Shown: positions 1-12,271 of the stretch, one piece after another
Position numbering within the stretch: position 1 is the stretch's first letter
How the letters are laid out: the number at the start of each line of letters is the position of its first letter
Assembly (NCBI RefSeq): GCF_023091745.1
Contig: NC_068910.1
Span: 89,718,170 to 89,782,169, forward strand
Direction of reading: 5' to 3'
Source of the DNA: Budorcas taxicolor
Taxonomy: Eukaryota > Chordata > Mammalia > Artiodactyla > Bovidae
Length of the DNA: 64,000 nucleotides
Position numbers and translations under genes: made by a program
The notes under the pieces: generated by a model
The model's input: the letters and a program-made list of their open reading frames with translations, nothing else
What the model was told of the DNA's origin: nothing
The model's database searches: none

Positions 1-2039
1 AGCCTCTAGTATTTTAATGTTGGGACATAATTCAATTTATTTTTTGAAAATGTATGAGTGAGCAAATAACATTTGAAGGAAATATGCAGCCCCCAAATCA
101 ATATAGAAGCACTTAGAATTGAAGACTAATTTCATCCAGCTGAGAGAGATTCTATTTCTAGAACCATAGCTTTAGTTGGCATAGAATATGAAGGATTAGA
201 TTTTCATACTGTATTTTTTTTTCCATTTTAAAACATGTGAACACACAACCATTTCAAAAACTGGCAGTAACTCACAATCTAAATCCAAAGCTTTGGAGAA
301 CCTCATATTCAAGATGTTGGGAAGTTGGAGTCAGTGTTGAAGAGGGTATCTGTCCAGTTCATCAGTGAAAGACATGGTAGAGGGGGCAGAAGCAAAACTC
401 AAAAAACTTCCCTAGAGTGAAGGACCTACTTTCACAATTTTGATATGTTATTAAATATCAAGCATCTCAGAGAATAAAAATGATACTGACCCGATGCTTT
501 AGAATGAAACATATATATCTTTGTCATCAAATTTCCTAATCAGTTTACAGCTAAAAACAAGAAAGGCAAGAAAGTAGTTATAAAATTCTGAATCTGAAAA
601 CAATGTGCTTACTTACACAACTTGATGAAGTATTATAAATATGAACATGTTTAACTGTTTAAAATAGTTATTTAAAAAGTACATATATACTTGTAAAACG
701 GGTTGGAATTTCAGACTTCAGAACCTTCAGAAAGAACCTACAGTGTGTGATTAGAGTGTATAAAATGCATTTTAAATGTCTTGTTACTGTTGCTAAAGAA
801 GATCATGTTTAGCTTTTGTAAAATGCAAAAGCAAAATTAATATTTTTACAAGAATCCTTATTTCAAGTGCTGTTAGATATCATAGAATCTAAACGCTTTA
901 GGATATTTTAACTACTTCAGTTTTCTCCTTGTGATGATAAGCTGGTTTTGTTACTGAGATCATTTGGTTTATTATTACAGTACTATAACTAGCTGAAAAT
1001 TTTCCATAATGAAATGAAGAGGGTTGATGAACTCATGTCCTGTGAAATGTGACTGTCAGAACATCAATTATTAAGTAGCATAACATATATTCACTTTTAA
1101 CTCTACACGATTAAAAAGAGTATTAGTAAGGGGTTTTTTTTTGTTTGTTTTTGTATTTTTTTAGATTCTATTGTCTTCATTCTGAGAAGGAAAATAAGTG
1201 CTTAGGAGAGAGGTGGCAGTTGTAAATTTAGAAACATCATGTAAAGATAATTTAGCACACCAAAGTGATAAATGTACTGATTGATATTCAGTGTTTTTCC
1301 TGAAGTTTAATTTTACTCTTGCTGTATTACAACTTGAAACTATAATTCTCCACTTCTAAGATTTGGTAGCATAAATTAAACTCTATGATCACCCAGATTG
1401 CTTTTTCTGTAGTTAAATCCTGCTGTATTGTGAAAATGACTTATTCATGAAAATCTTCCTTTGTTATCCAAGAAAAAAAAAAATTGCTACCATCAGTTAC
1501 ACTCCATTTCTGGAGCTGTGAAATCAACTCAGATAAACAGCAAGTAGAAACTTCAGTAAAAAGTGCCTCATAGTTTGGAGAGTGTAATTTTGGAAACTTT
1601 TGCATCTATTTCAGCAGCTATTTTCCATGTCTCTTGGGATAAAGTGGAAAAAGATGCTTTTCATCCATGATTTGTAGATTCACTTTTGCCATTGCTTCTG
1701 TAACGAGCTAACAATTTCATGGATTCTAAACCAGAATGAACAACTGAAAGCATTTTTTCAGTAGTGAAATACACTAAATTTCTCATTCATGGTTGAAGAA
1801 AATGGGGGATAGGGTGTGTTAAGCAGTGAGACGTGAAGGACGAGCGGTAGGCCTGCCTGTCACCAAGGCTGATAGCTTGGCGAAGGTTGTACATCATCTA
1901 CCCTTCATCGACTCATGAAGCCCATCTCAGCTGAAATGCAAACGTGCGGCATGACACATTTATTTTTCATCTTCAGTCCTGATAGTTTTGGGCTTCCTGT
2001 GCATCATTAAATTGTTTCATTTCCCTATGTTCACCACAG
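1..2039 (+). other. ROBO2: Upstream ROBO2 intron (3' part)
   Basis: AT-rich sequence without a supportable gene, ending in the pyrimidine-rich acceptor before exon 1 of this window (AG at 2038-2039). I see no SINE or LINE of the young ruminant families here. It is called intronic because the exon at 2040 starts with two bases completing a codon begun upstream. Confidence 0.75.
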
Positions 2040-2321
2040 ATGTGCTGCCACCAGTTCCAGGCCAAGGGGATAAAACGGCAACGATGCTCTCAGATGGAGC
2101 CATTTATAGCAGCATTGACTTCACAACCAAAACCACTTACAACAGTTCCAGCCAAATAACACAGGCTACCCCATATGCCACGACACAGATATTGCATTCC
2201 AATAGCATACATGAATTGGCCGTCGATCTGCCTGATCCACAGTGGAAAAGCTCAATTCAGCAAAAAACAGACCTGATGGGATTTGGTTATTCTCTACCCG
2301 AGCAGAACAAAGGTAACAATG
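2040..2321 (+). CDS. ROBO2: ROBO2 coding exon 1 of window (cytoplasmic tail, PYATTQ motif)
   Basis: The first two bases complete a split Asp codon, and 93 further codons plus one base follow. The product begins DVLPPVPGQGDK and contains PYATTQ at about 2169-2186. This matches the conserved CC1-type tyrosine motif of Robo receptors, known as a target of Abl-family kinase signalling. The acceptor is AG at 2038-2039 and the donor is GTAAGC at 2322. The open frame continues 5' past the acceptor into intron (an ATG-like frame from 1988), but no start is used here because the exon is internal. A second possible donor, GTAACA at 2313, lies 9 nt upstream and would remove Gly-Asn-Asn in frame. Confidence 0.93.
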
Positions 2322-4729
2322 GTAAGCCCAGTTCTTACTTCCAGAAGAGTTATTTTCATATCATTTTTGCATGAGATAGAAAGTAGTATTTGTTGTTCGG
2401 TTTAGTCATTCATCACCAGGTTCACTACCTAAACTAAAAAAGTACACTGGCATGTATTCAGTACCTTGCACAGTCCCCGCCACCGCCACCACTGTTGCTA
2501 TCACCACACAGCAACACCAATTGGTTTCATCCTTTAGCTCTTTATTCAATAGTGATCAGTAATCCATCTCGACCTCCATTAGGCAGGATAGACAAAACAT
2601 TCCTCCACTGTCCTACGACATCTGCTTCTGAATTGCTAACTGCATGTTCTGCATGGGCTTGTGCTGTGAACTAATCACATGATGCCACTATGACCTCTGC
2701 CCTTTAACCCTTAGCCTTACTTTACATCCCTGACTACCGATTGGCTGAGGGATTGTCTAATAGAATGCCACACAACCAGTCACAGGATTTCAGCACCACC
2801 AGCTCTCACAACAGCTCAGAGAGGAGTGGCAGTCTCTCAGGTTGGTCTCATCAAAGTAAGGAGAAATATTTGTTTGTCACCAGCATATGACCTGTGTTCC
2901 TAACACTCATGAAGAAGTACTGGCTCACAACTCACTGTCAGACATTTATCTCTCAAATGACAGTAGGAGTTCATCCTAATGAAATCAAGTTTGGGGGGTG
3001 GAGGAGGGTAAAATTCATCATCAGCCTTTATGTATTATTGTACAAGGTTGTATTTACTGAAAGATTGTGCCATTTTATTAAATATTGATTATTAAGGAGT
3101 AGATGAGTTTGATCTGCCTTGAACCCCACTTAAGAGTCAAGAGAACTTTGCAATAAAATGATCACGTAGGAAAATCAGCTCCATGGCATGGACACCATAT
3201 TCAACTAAAATGCTAATGATTTTGGAAATTGTTCATAATATTAAGAGTCTGGTGATGTGACTTCCTATATTTTCCAAAATATTGTGTTATGTATTGATGA
3301 TATTATTTAGAGTAAGATCCTGATACCATGCTAAACAGGAATGTTAATATGGGACACTATTCTTTACATTTAATTTCTTAAAAAAAACCCAGTCTTTTAT
3401 ATTGGTAATTTTTTATGCTGTAAATTTTAATATATATTCAAGATGCATTAGCTGAACTAACAATCCATAATGCAGGCATTAAATAGCACATGTAGGGAAA
3501 AACACATTTTACTGGAAAGAAATATGTACCTATCATAATGAATATCAGTGATCTGTTGGCCAAAGGATCCTCATCTCTAAAATGAGGAGATCCTTGTAGA
3601 CATTCTAATTTATACATTGTGTATGACTGATGACTTTCTCTGCTCATTTCTAATTGATACCAGGACTTTATTTTCTTTTATTTTATACTATTGATAGTCT
3701 ATTTGTTTTTATGAAGTTTTTTAACCTCAGTTACTTAGTGTAAGATTATAGTGTATTGAGATATGTCATAGGTTATGAGGTATCAAGGCCATAAACAGTT
3801 AACTCTTTTATATCATTAGGGTAACATTTACTAAATGATCTTTCCTTAGAGATAGAAACCTTTCAGTCTGAACATGTTAATGTTCTCTCTTCTCTCCAAA
3901 ATGAGCCATTTGCTCTCCTTACCTATTGGTAGAATTGGATATATTATAGAATCCAGAAAATTTTAAACATCTGTTACAAATTTAAATGGCCTGGTAATAT
4001 AAAGGAATTTTTTTGAATAACCTTAAATGTCATTTGTACTATCATTTATTTATGGTGAGTCCTATAATTGTACTGAATAATTTAAAAATTAATTTATTCT
4101 AGCTTATATCATTCAAAATATGCCAAGTCTCAATCAATATATATATTTTAGAAGTCTATATACTATAAGTCATAGATTGTAAAAGACCTTTTGTGAAACC
4201 GTCATTAAATATTCTTATATGTTGATTACCATTGAGTCTTAAAAGTTACCTTTTGAGTAATTCTAAGAAGAATATGATTCACAATAGTGCTTACTACATT
4301 TTTGAATCCATTAATCTCTTGAGTGACATTTATATATACTAAGATTTATATTAACTACTTCATCTACATTTGAATACAAAATTACTTAAATTGGTGATAG
4401 AAAGCTTTCTTTAAGAGACAAGACTGACATGATTGTTCTCTTCTTAGTTTAGTCAAATTGAATTTAATATTAGAGTTCTTTTTATTCTTATAATCATTGA
4501 TATGTATTCTAAAGCTTACATTTAAGATCAAACTGCCCTATGGATATTGACTCATAAGATTTTCTTAATTTGTGCACAGTGTTAATGAAACCAGTTTAAA
4601 ATAATCATGGTAATAAACAGAATTGTACATTCGTGAATTGAGTGAATTTCTCACTCTTTGAAGCACTCATATAATAATTTATTCAATATACAATTTCTTA
4701 GCACTCCTCTTAAAAAGACCAACCATTAA

Positions 4730-4890
4730 AAATACAAAACTCAATTTTTTTTTCAAAATAATCTCTGTAATCGTAATTTTATATATATGCACGAATATAT
4801 AGCACAATATCAAATACAAAACTCAATTTTTTTTTCAAAATAATCTCTGTAATCGTAATTTTATATATATGCACGAATATATAGCACAAT
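4730..4890. repeat. 79-bp perfect tandem duplication
   Basis: Positions 4730-4808 and 4812-4890 are identical over 79 bp, including a run of nine T and a TATATATA tract, separated by three bases (atc). The second copy directly abuts the 5' end of a Bov-tA SINE at 4891. Perfect identity implies a recent event or an assembly duplication. Confidence 0.93.
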
Positions 4891-5121
4891 AGGGCTTCCC
4901 CAGTAGCTCAGCAGTAAAGAATATGCCTGCAGTGCAGGAGCTTCAGGAAACACAGGTTCAATTCCTGGGTCGGGAATATTCCACTGGAGGAGAAAAATGG
5001 CCACCCACTCCAAAGTTCTTTCCTGGAGACTCCCATGGACTGAGGAGCCTGACAGGCTACAGTCCATGGGGTCACAAAGAGTCGGACATGACTGAAGCGA
5101 CTCAGCAGCAGCAGCAGCAGT
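4891..5121 (+). mobile_element. Bov-tA SINE (sense)
   Basis: It has a tRNA-Glu-like head (gggcttcccc..gtagctcag..ggttcaattcctgggt, with A/B-box character) followed by the Bov-A body (cctggagactcccatgga..gagtcggacatgactgaag) and a terminal (CAG)n run. This is the standard structure of ruminant Bov-tA SINEs mobilised by BovB. Confidence 0.93.
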
Positions 5122-5127
5122 AGTATG

Positions 5128-5252
5128 TGTGTGCTTAGTCACTCAGTCGTGTCTGACTCTTGCAACCCCATACACTGTAACCTGCCAGGCCCCTCAGTCC
5201 CTGGGAGTCTCCAGGCGAGATTACCAGAGTGGGTTGCCATTTCCTTCTCCAA
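5128..5252 (-). mobile_element. Bov-A monomer, antisense, truncated
   Basis: Reverse complement of the Bov-A body (gtgtctgactcttgcaac..gggagtctccaggc..gtgggttgccatttcc). It lacks the tRNA-like head. It lies head-to-head with the sense copy ending at 5121, so the two bodies are complementary over roughly 110 nt. Confidence 0.85.
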
Positions 5253-5937
5253 GCATCAGTAGTAATAACTAAATATTTTTATATACTAGTATTTTTAAAA
5301 GACTAAATTTAATTTGAAAATAAGCTGTTTTCACAATTTTCTTTACATAGAAATCATTTGTTCAGCACAAATAAATGTAAATTCAAATATTTACATTTTC
5401 ACTTGAAGAGAAATGGGTCAAATATGTCTGCAAGTCATCAAAATATGTGATGACTAAATACATAATGCAGACAGTTCTCACCTTATAATGCTTGAGGATC
5501 TTAGGTTGCAAGTAATAGCAACAAACTGGGTTCACTTAGCTCAAGATATGGATCTCAGAGAATTTAATTTCCTTAGCTTGTATCATATGGCACTATTATG
5601 CTCAGCACCCACCTCTTACCTCTTTCTAGAGAAGACAAAGCATGCTGATCGATAGTCTTCCCAAAAGTACCCACAAAGAGAAAGCAGAAATTTCCCCCAA
5701 AGAGGGGAAAGTGGACATTGGATGGAGAGCCTCACAAATTCCCTCTGTGAATCAGCTCTGCTTCCCCAGCACAATTTTAAGTCAGTTGTCAGTAAGAGGT
5801 GGTAATGGCTTTGTTAACCTTGGAGAAGAATTTCAACAGAGCTGGGCTCAGAGCTGCAGAAATTGTAATTTCCACTAAAGCTACTGCATTCTAAATTGTT
5901 TGTTCTTTTACTATGTGAATATGCACAAATGTAGAAA

Positions 5938-6040
5938 GAACCTCTATTTTCCCATCTATAAAATGGAGATGTAAAAACTTCCCTATTTGTGTCACTCAGG
6001 TCTGGTGGAGATCATATGACAGTTCTAAAAGTGCTATAAA
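5938..6040 (+). repeat. MIR-like SINE relic
   Basis: Weak resemblance to the MIR core region (cctctattttcccatctataaaatggagat..). MIR is an old mammal-wide tRNA-derived SINE. The call rests on recalled consensus and not on an alignment. Confidence 0.5.
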
Positions 6041-6425
6041 AAGTGAAAAAAAAAAAAAAGGTCCACATGTAAATATATAAGGAATAAGAGGTACAACAGG
6101 GAAAAACTACAAAGAATACATGCCCACCCTGTTCTTCTAAGTAGTGAGACATAGTTCTGAAAATACCAAGAAAGATACAATCTTTGTTTATGACTTTGGT
6201 GGGCTATCCACCAAATAACAAAGAGACAAAGGATTAAGGCTCACCTACCGTAAACACAAAAATTACAAACTTTAATCAATTAGGTTGATTATTTTTATCC
6301 TAAGCATCGAACTATTTCTGGGATTCTCAATGGGGCTGGAGGAGTTAGGTGTGGAATGGCTTTGTAAACAGGCAGACTTGAGTTTGTGCTGAGCTGGAGG
6401 AGATGGAAGAGAGTTGGGAATGACT

Positions 6426-6595
6426 GCCATTTATTGAACATTCTGTACATTGTGAATCCTTTATATGTTATCTCATAATACTCAAAATAACCCAAACAAG
6501 TAGTCACTTTATGTCTTTTTTATGTGTGGAAATTGAGGTGATATCTATTGAGTGACTTATCAAGTAAATGAGAAACTAGTTTCAAGCCCAGAGAT
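6426..6595 (-). repeat. MIR-like SINE relic, antisense
   Basis: Shows the pattern of an antisense MIR: a tttattgaacattctgtac segment, then a degraded catctcataatactcaa segment and gaaattgaggtgat. It is highly diverged. Confidence 0.5.
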
Positions 6596-7948
6596 TCAAC
6601 TCTTATTCTCAAACTAGAAGTTACCTGCTCTCCTTTCTCTTAATACTTTTTCTGCCAAAGATAAAAAGTGAAAAGAAGGGTGAAAGCACTTAGTTTTCAG
6701 AGATGCTCTTTTCTATATGTGTATATGTGCACATGACCTAGAAAACAGACACAATTTCATATTTAGCAATAGGGTATATATCTAGTTTATAGTTTCATTG
6801 CTTTCTGGCACTCAAAGTTATTGTTAAATTGCATAATTTTCTGAACTGGCTGATGCTGGTTAATTGATAGAAGAATAAAGTTGAGGCAAATTTCTAGTGA
6901 TATCTCTATTGTTAGATAGTCCTGCTATGAATATTTGATACTCATAACTTTTAGTTCCAGAAAGATACAGTTCAAGGGGTCAATACCATTTAAAAATATA
7001 TCTATATAGCCATTGACTGCCGTAGGAATGACAGAAGTTACCTACATTCCCCTAAAGTATCTTTTGCTCAAGCAGTACACATTTCTGCATCCAGCTGTGG
7101 TCCATTTAGGAAGAAACTTGATGTACTTAATTTGGAGCAGTAAAAAGTACTTCATTGAACAAATGAAAAACTTTATATTTCATTAAGCTCTGGTAATCCC
7201 AGATATGGCTCATATGCTGCCAAGTTACTTTCTGCTCATATTTTGTGCATGAATTCATTTGTATTATAATAATACTGAAATTGATTACTATATTTCCATT
7301 AATTTTCCCCATATTTGGTATTTTAAGATATGTTATACTTAGACATCTGGGAACCACTCACTATATGCAAAAAATAATTGTGCCACTCATTAGTTAAAAA
7401 TTCTATAAAACATATCATTGTGAAAGATTTACAAGTATCCTCCAGATTGTAGTTGATTGATTTTTATAAGTTACTTTTGAGAGAAAACTGTTACTCTCCT
7501 GGATTAATTAAATTGAGTAAATTCTAAGGAAAAAGTTTAGCCTGTATCCTTAGACACTGCTTTTTTCCACTGAGACGGATTATGCAAAAGAGCATTATAA
7601 ACGCACTAAAATCTGACATTTTAAAGAATTTGTTATGGCCCATTATTTCGTCTAACAATGAAAACGTGGAGGCAGCAAATGTGAATAAGTCAATACATGT
7701 GCTTTTGCCGCTGCATCCATGTTTTTTGTGTATTCAGCTCTGCAACTAATGCATTGTGAAAGAAACAATATCATTTTGAGTGATTTATAAAAATGTTTTC
7801 CTGATCATATCATTTCATTGTTTATAGCTTTTAACAACTGTAACATACTGATTGTGGTGTTTTGAAAACAGAAATGCATCTTCCCATCTGATGTACTCCG
7901 TTTCTTCTGATATTCAGTATGTCTGAATAAATATATTATTACTTTCAG

Positions 7949-8105
7949 GTGGGAAAGGTGGAAAGAAGAAGAAAAATAAAAACTCTTCTAAACCACAGAA
8001 AAACAATGGATCGACCTGGGCCAATGTTCCACTACCTCCTCCCCCAGTCCAGCCTCTTCCGGGCACAGAGCTGGAACACTACGCAGTGGAACAGCAAGAA
8101 AATGG
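7949..8105 (+). CDS. ROBO2: ROBO2 coding exon 2 (basic tract plus LPPPP motif)
   Basis: 157 nt. It completes Gly and reads GGKGGKKKKNKNSSKPQK, a strongly basic stretch, then NVPLPPPPVQPLPGTELEHY and AVEQQENG. The LPPPP core fits the CC2-type proline motif that in Robo proteins recruits Ena/VASP EVH1 domains; the assignment of function is by family knowledge. The acceptor is AG at 7947-7948 after a TTACTTTC tract. The donor GTAAAA at 8106 is somewhat weak, with A at +5. The exon ends on GG, which the next exon completes to a Gly codon. Confidence 0.93.
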
Positions 8106-9138
8106 GTAAAAATGTTTCATCTACCAAGAAAGTGACCAGGGATATACTGCTGTCTCTTTCATGCATTTTTGTCTTGATGCTGTGTTCTCTTACTGTTTTC
8201 CCCGCCCCCTTGCCAGCCTTTCCTTGTCCCCCTCCCCTTATATTGTTTGCTGCATCTATATATTTTTAGCTGATAAATACAACATGGCACATATTGAGGA
8301 CCTCGAATCCTTGGCCGTCAAGTGCCTTAGATTGTCTGCAATCATGATAATGCAGCCTCCATTTATAATATTGCTTGTTAGTTTGAAAGCAAGTAACCCA
8401 GAGCTCTGTGAACTAAAGAGGCACTCCTGAGAAGGGCTGAAAAGGAAATTAAAATAACCTTCTTCATCATCCCTCGCATTTCTCTAATGACTTGATGTCT
8501 GGCCATAGCAGGGAGCCCGCTGTTGAGCTCCATCACAATGGGATAATTGTAGGGATCTGGCCAGTGTGTAGAACTTTAATCATCAGCTTTGATGGGAATT
8601 TAGGAGTCTGAACAATAAGAGAGGTTCAAGTCAATGCACACTCTGTAACAAACCTTTTTTAAGGTAGAAAATTTCCTTCAAGGGTCTTTAAATGTGACCA
8701 GTTTCCTTATTCTTTCCCAAACATCTCACAAGTGTTAGTTTGTTTTCCTCTGTTGAAGTGTTAATTGATTTTAAGGTAGAAAAATGTTGATACTCTTTCC
8801 TAATTCTAAGTGCTCCGTTTTCCTCACAGTTCTTAGGTCACCCATTGCTTTTGACTGAAACTGCAAAGTAGAGAATAGAGGCAGTTTTTTCCAAGTTTTC
8901 CTTTATTTAGAAGTACTTAGGCATTAAAATATCTGTTTATTTAAACAATGGTTTTATTTTCTCTCTTGTTTTGCTTAACGATCTTGTGCACATGCTTGTA
9001 ATTTTTTTCTCCGTCTCCTTTTCTTTTTATACTACTGTTGTCTTTGAGGTTTCCAGATTAATTTTCTTAAGCAGAAATTTTTCTATCACATTTGCTTCCT
9101 AAAAAAGATTTCATTTGCCTTTTTTTAAAGTTACATTA

Positions 9139-9180
9139 TATATATATATATGCATATATCTATGCATTATATACACAGGT
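9139..9180. repeat. AT-rich (TA)n microsatellite
   Basis: An alternating tatatatata tract continues as tgcatatatc and tgcattatat, just 5' of the antisense SINE. Confidence 0.7.
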
Positions 9181-9212
9181 CGATGGACATGCATATAACT
9201 ATATACATAAGC

Positions 9213-9424
9213 TTTGTTGTTTAGTGTCTAAGTCATGTCCAACTGTTTTTTGCGACCCCCATGGACTGTAGGCCACTAGGCTTCTCTGTCCATGGGATTT
9301 CCCAGACAAAAGTCCTGGAGTACGTTGATATTTCCTTCTTCAAGGGATCTTCCTGACCCAGGGATGGAACCTGCATTCCTACATGGACAGGTGGATTCTT
9401 TACCACTGAGCCACCAGGGAACCT
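9213..9424 (-). mobile_element. Bov-tA SINE (antisense)
   Basis: Reverse complement of a full Bov-tA. It begins with the Bov-A end (gtctaagtcatgtccaactg) and ends with the tRNA-like head in reverse (gattctttaccactgagcca, then ccagggaacc). Confidence 0.9.
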
Positions 9425-10339
9425 CATACATAATCATACCTCCATATTTTTTCTCTGTATCTTTCTTTCCCTCCAAAAGACTTCATTTGCTTCCATGAGA
9501 TTACAGTTCCCATATAAGAGCATATCATTTTTATTTTACTTGTTTTTAAAAGTTCACATCTGAAATAGGAAGTTAAAAACATACCCTTTTCTCTATTTTA
9601 AGAATAAAACTTGTATGTACATGATCTTATATAACATATATCAATAACAAATTATGTTAGTGTCACACAATTCCTGGGCAGGAGAGCAGGGAACAGAGAT
9701 GTGCATTTCAAAGAAAATATTATTACAGGGCTTATAAATATGCATTTTAAAGGCTGTAGTTAGAAAATAATAAAATTGAACTGATAAACTGAGGAGAGAA
9801 AAGTAATGCTGTTAAACATTTATAAAGTCTTGAACTCAGATAACATAAAACTTGTAAGTAATTTGGTATCGTAATTATTATACCTGAAATGATTTCTTGT
9901 TATATTATTTACAGTTTTGTATTTTCTGATGTGAAAATCTTATAATACTGAAAAAATATTTTTGAATATTTTCTATATTTATACTCTGTTATTCATGATA
10001 TAAACACTGAATAATTTACAGAAGCTTTTATGGAATTTTTTACATCTTGATTTGACTTATGCAGATTTAAAGTTTTCTTGAAATACAAACAACAAAAACT
10101 TTAGAAGTCACCTTTCTGTTTTTAATCGCTTTTATTTCTGACAATCAAGGATTCAGCTATTGTACTTCTTATGTTGCTATGTAGATTTCGTTTTATTGTT
10201 TTAATATCTCATAATAGAGAACTTACTTAACACACTTTTTTTTTTCAAATATATAAGAACTATTAAACCCAGTGCCAGGAAGGAAAGCAGAAGAGATGAA
10301 AAAAACAAAAACACTTGCAGTGAGGTAAATGAACTTAAA

Positions 10340-10700
10340 GCCTCTTATACAAAGTGAAGTAAGTCAGAAAGAGAAGAACAGATATAATATACTAATGCAT
10401 ATGTATGGAATCTAGAAAAATGGTACCGATGAGCCTGGTAGAGACTGCACTTGTGGACACAGTAGGGGAAGATGAGGGTAGGCCGAATTGAGAAAGTAGC
10501 ACTGACATGTATACAGTACCATGTGTGAAATAGTTAATGGGAAGTTGCTAAATAGCACAGGGAACCCAGCCTGGCACTCTGTGATGACCTAGCAGTGTCA
10601 TAGATAATTATGACTGATTCACATTGTTGTATGGCAAAAACAAACAGAAAATTGTAAAGCAGTTTTCTACCAATTTAAAAATAAATAAAAAGGAATATGA
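10340..10700 (+). mobile_element. LINE-1 3' end fragment
   Basis: The sequence aagtgaagtaagtcagaaag, then tatggaatctagaaaaatgg, gcacagggaaccca and ttgtatggcaaaaac is typical of the 3' UTR of ruminant L1. It ends in an A-rich tail (aaaataaataaaaagg). It is 5'-truncated and carries no ORF. Confidence 0.75.
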
Positions 10701-11036
10701 AAGAAAAGAAACAAAAACACAATTAATAAGGAGGATCTGATCCCTGATTCAGGAAACTCACAGTAGTGCGAGGTAGAAACCAAAAATCACACACACACAA
10801 TTTAGTATGAGAAGCCCTAGCTAAGCACATGTACAAAATAATAACTTGCATACAGAAAGGGATAATCATGTATGCCAAATAAGGCTGGGGCAGGCCTGTG
10901 GAAGCTGAGTTTTGAGATGAATCTTGAATCACTTATTCACAAATAATAGTACCCAGAGTTGGGTGGCTGTTGGATGCCAGGCTGTTAACCAGAGGCAGAA
11001 AGGATAAAGACAGTGAATAGTAGTCCCTAACACGAG

Positions 11037-11255
11037 TTCTTTCCTGGTGGCTCAGTGGTAAAGAACCTGCCTGCCAAGAAGGAGACACGGGTTCAATTCT
11101 GGGTTTGGGAAGACCCCCTGGAGAAGGAAATGGCAACCCATTCCAATATTCTTGTGGAGAAGCCCATAGACAGCAGAATTTGACAGAGTACAATCCACGG
11201 GATCCCAGAAGAGTTGCAACTTAAGACACAACTTAGCGACTAAACAACAACAACA
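11037..11255 (+). mobile_element. Bov-tA SINE (sense) with 11-bp target duplication
   Basis: Complete tRNA-like head and Bov-A body. The tail is caacaacaacaa. It is flanked by a perfect 11-bp direct repeat agtccctaaca at 11022-11032 and 11257-11267, which marks the insertion site. Confidence 0.95.
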
Positions 11256-11949
11256 AAGTCCCTAACATAAAGTAGTCTCCATATCAGAATTGATTGCTAA
11301 CCAATGGCTACAACCAAATGTTACTAATGTCAGCATTTGCTGTGCAGGTGGAGTGAAACTTCCCTAGCCAGAGGCAAAAAGTAGAAATAAAAGATGAGGG
11401 GGAAAAAAGGAATAGTCCCATTAGTTTTCCTTCAGTATTTCTTCAACTCCTCCTTTGCAATCCAACCCTATTCTAGTTAAGGTCACCTCCTTTTCCTTTA
11501 CTTTGCATTATTAAGTAAGCTTCTCTATTGTAATCCTCATCACAGTGCATTCTAATTGCTTGTCTATATCTTTCTGCAGTTGATAGCTACTGTATGAGGT
11601 TTGTTGAGTGTGAAATAAATGCACAGGGTAGAAGATAATCTGAGAAGTGACATGAGGCCAGTTGTGAAGTCTTGCATGTCTTACAGGAATTCTGATCTTT
11701 GGATACAGAAGGTGGATTGGAGGACATGAGGCCAAGGCAGGTAGAGAACGTAGGGGATATTGCAGCAGACTAGAAGATACCAGGAAAATGATAAGGAAGT
11801 AAAATAAGGCAATGGCAGCAGGATGGAGAGGGATACATTTTGGAAATATATCTAGCCCAGGATAGTCACAATCTTGAGAAGATTGTCTCTTGCTTTATTA
11901 TGGTGTTTGTTTCTGAGAGCTTAGATATCATCAATTTTCTTTCTTTCTT

Positions 11950-12271
11950 CCTCTTTTTCTCTCTCTTTTGCTGTGGTAGGTCTTGGTTGCTCTGCACAGA
12001 CTTTCTCTAGTTGCGGCAAGTGAGGGCTACTCTTTGTTGCAGTGCACACACTTCTCAGAGAGGTTGCTTCTCTTGTTGGGGAACATAGTCTGCAAGTACG
12101 TGGGCTGCAGTAGTTGCCACTCTTGAACTCCAGAGCTCAGGCTCAGTAGTTGTGGCACAGGGGCTTAGTTGCTCTGTGGCATGTGGGTGGGACCTTCCTG
12201 GCCAGGGATCTAACCTCTGTCCCCTGCACTGGCAGTTGGTTTCTTATCCACTGCGCCACCAGGGGAATCTA
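11950..12271 (-). mobile_element. Cetartiodactyl tRNA-derived SINE (CHR-type), antisense
   Basis: Reads ggtcttggttgctctgcaca, tctctagttgcggcaagtg, ctcaggctcagtagttgtgg and ccactgcgccaccagggg, with a TTTCTTTC tract upstream. This is the reverse complement of the longer artiodactyl tRNA-derived SINE class shared with whales. The family name is from memory. Confidence 0.75.

Larger units (their letters stand above)
2322..7948 (+). other. ROBO2: ROBO2 intron 1
   Basis: About 5.6 kb, AT-rich. It holds a 79-bp tandem duplication (4730-4890), a head-to-head SINE pair (4891-5252), and MIR-like relics at about 5938-6040 (sense) and 6426-6595 (antisense). No other gene is supportable. The short open frames are not conserved-looking. 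Confidence 0.8.

Noticed and set aside
1988..2374. 128-codon frame starting at a non-ATG/ATG-like position before exon 1
   Set aside because: It is exon 1 of ROBO2 read through both introns. The exon is 2040-2321, and the frame start and end are intronic.
5098..5121. CAG repeat as a possible expansion locus
   Set aside because: It is the normal tail of a SINE. The same run ends other BOV-A2/Bov-tA copies at 20.75 and 62.47 kb.
7949..8269. 106-codon + strand frame
   Set aside because: It is the wrong frame of ROBO2 exon 2, running into the intron.
9233..9498. Several frames around 9.2-9.5 kb containing GGSVVKNPP or PWWLSGKEST
   Set aside because: Translations of a Bov-tA SINE. The same peptides recur at other SINEs in the window.
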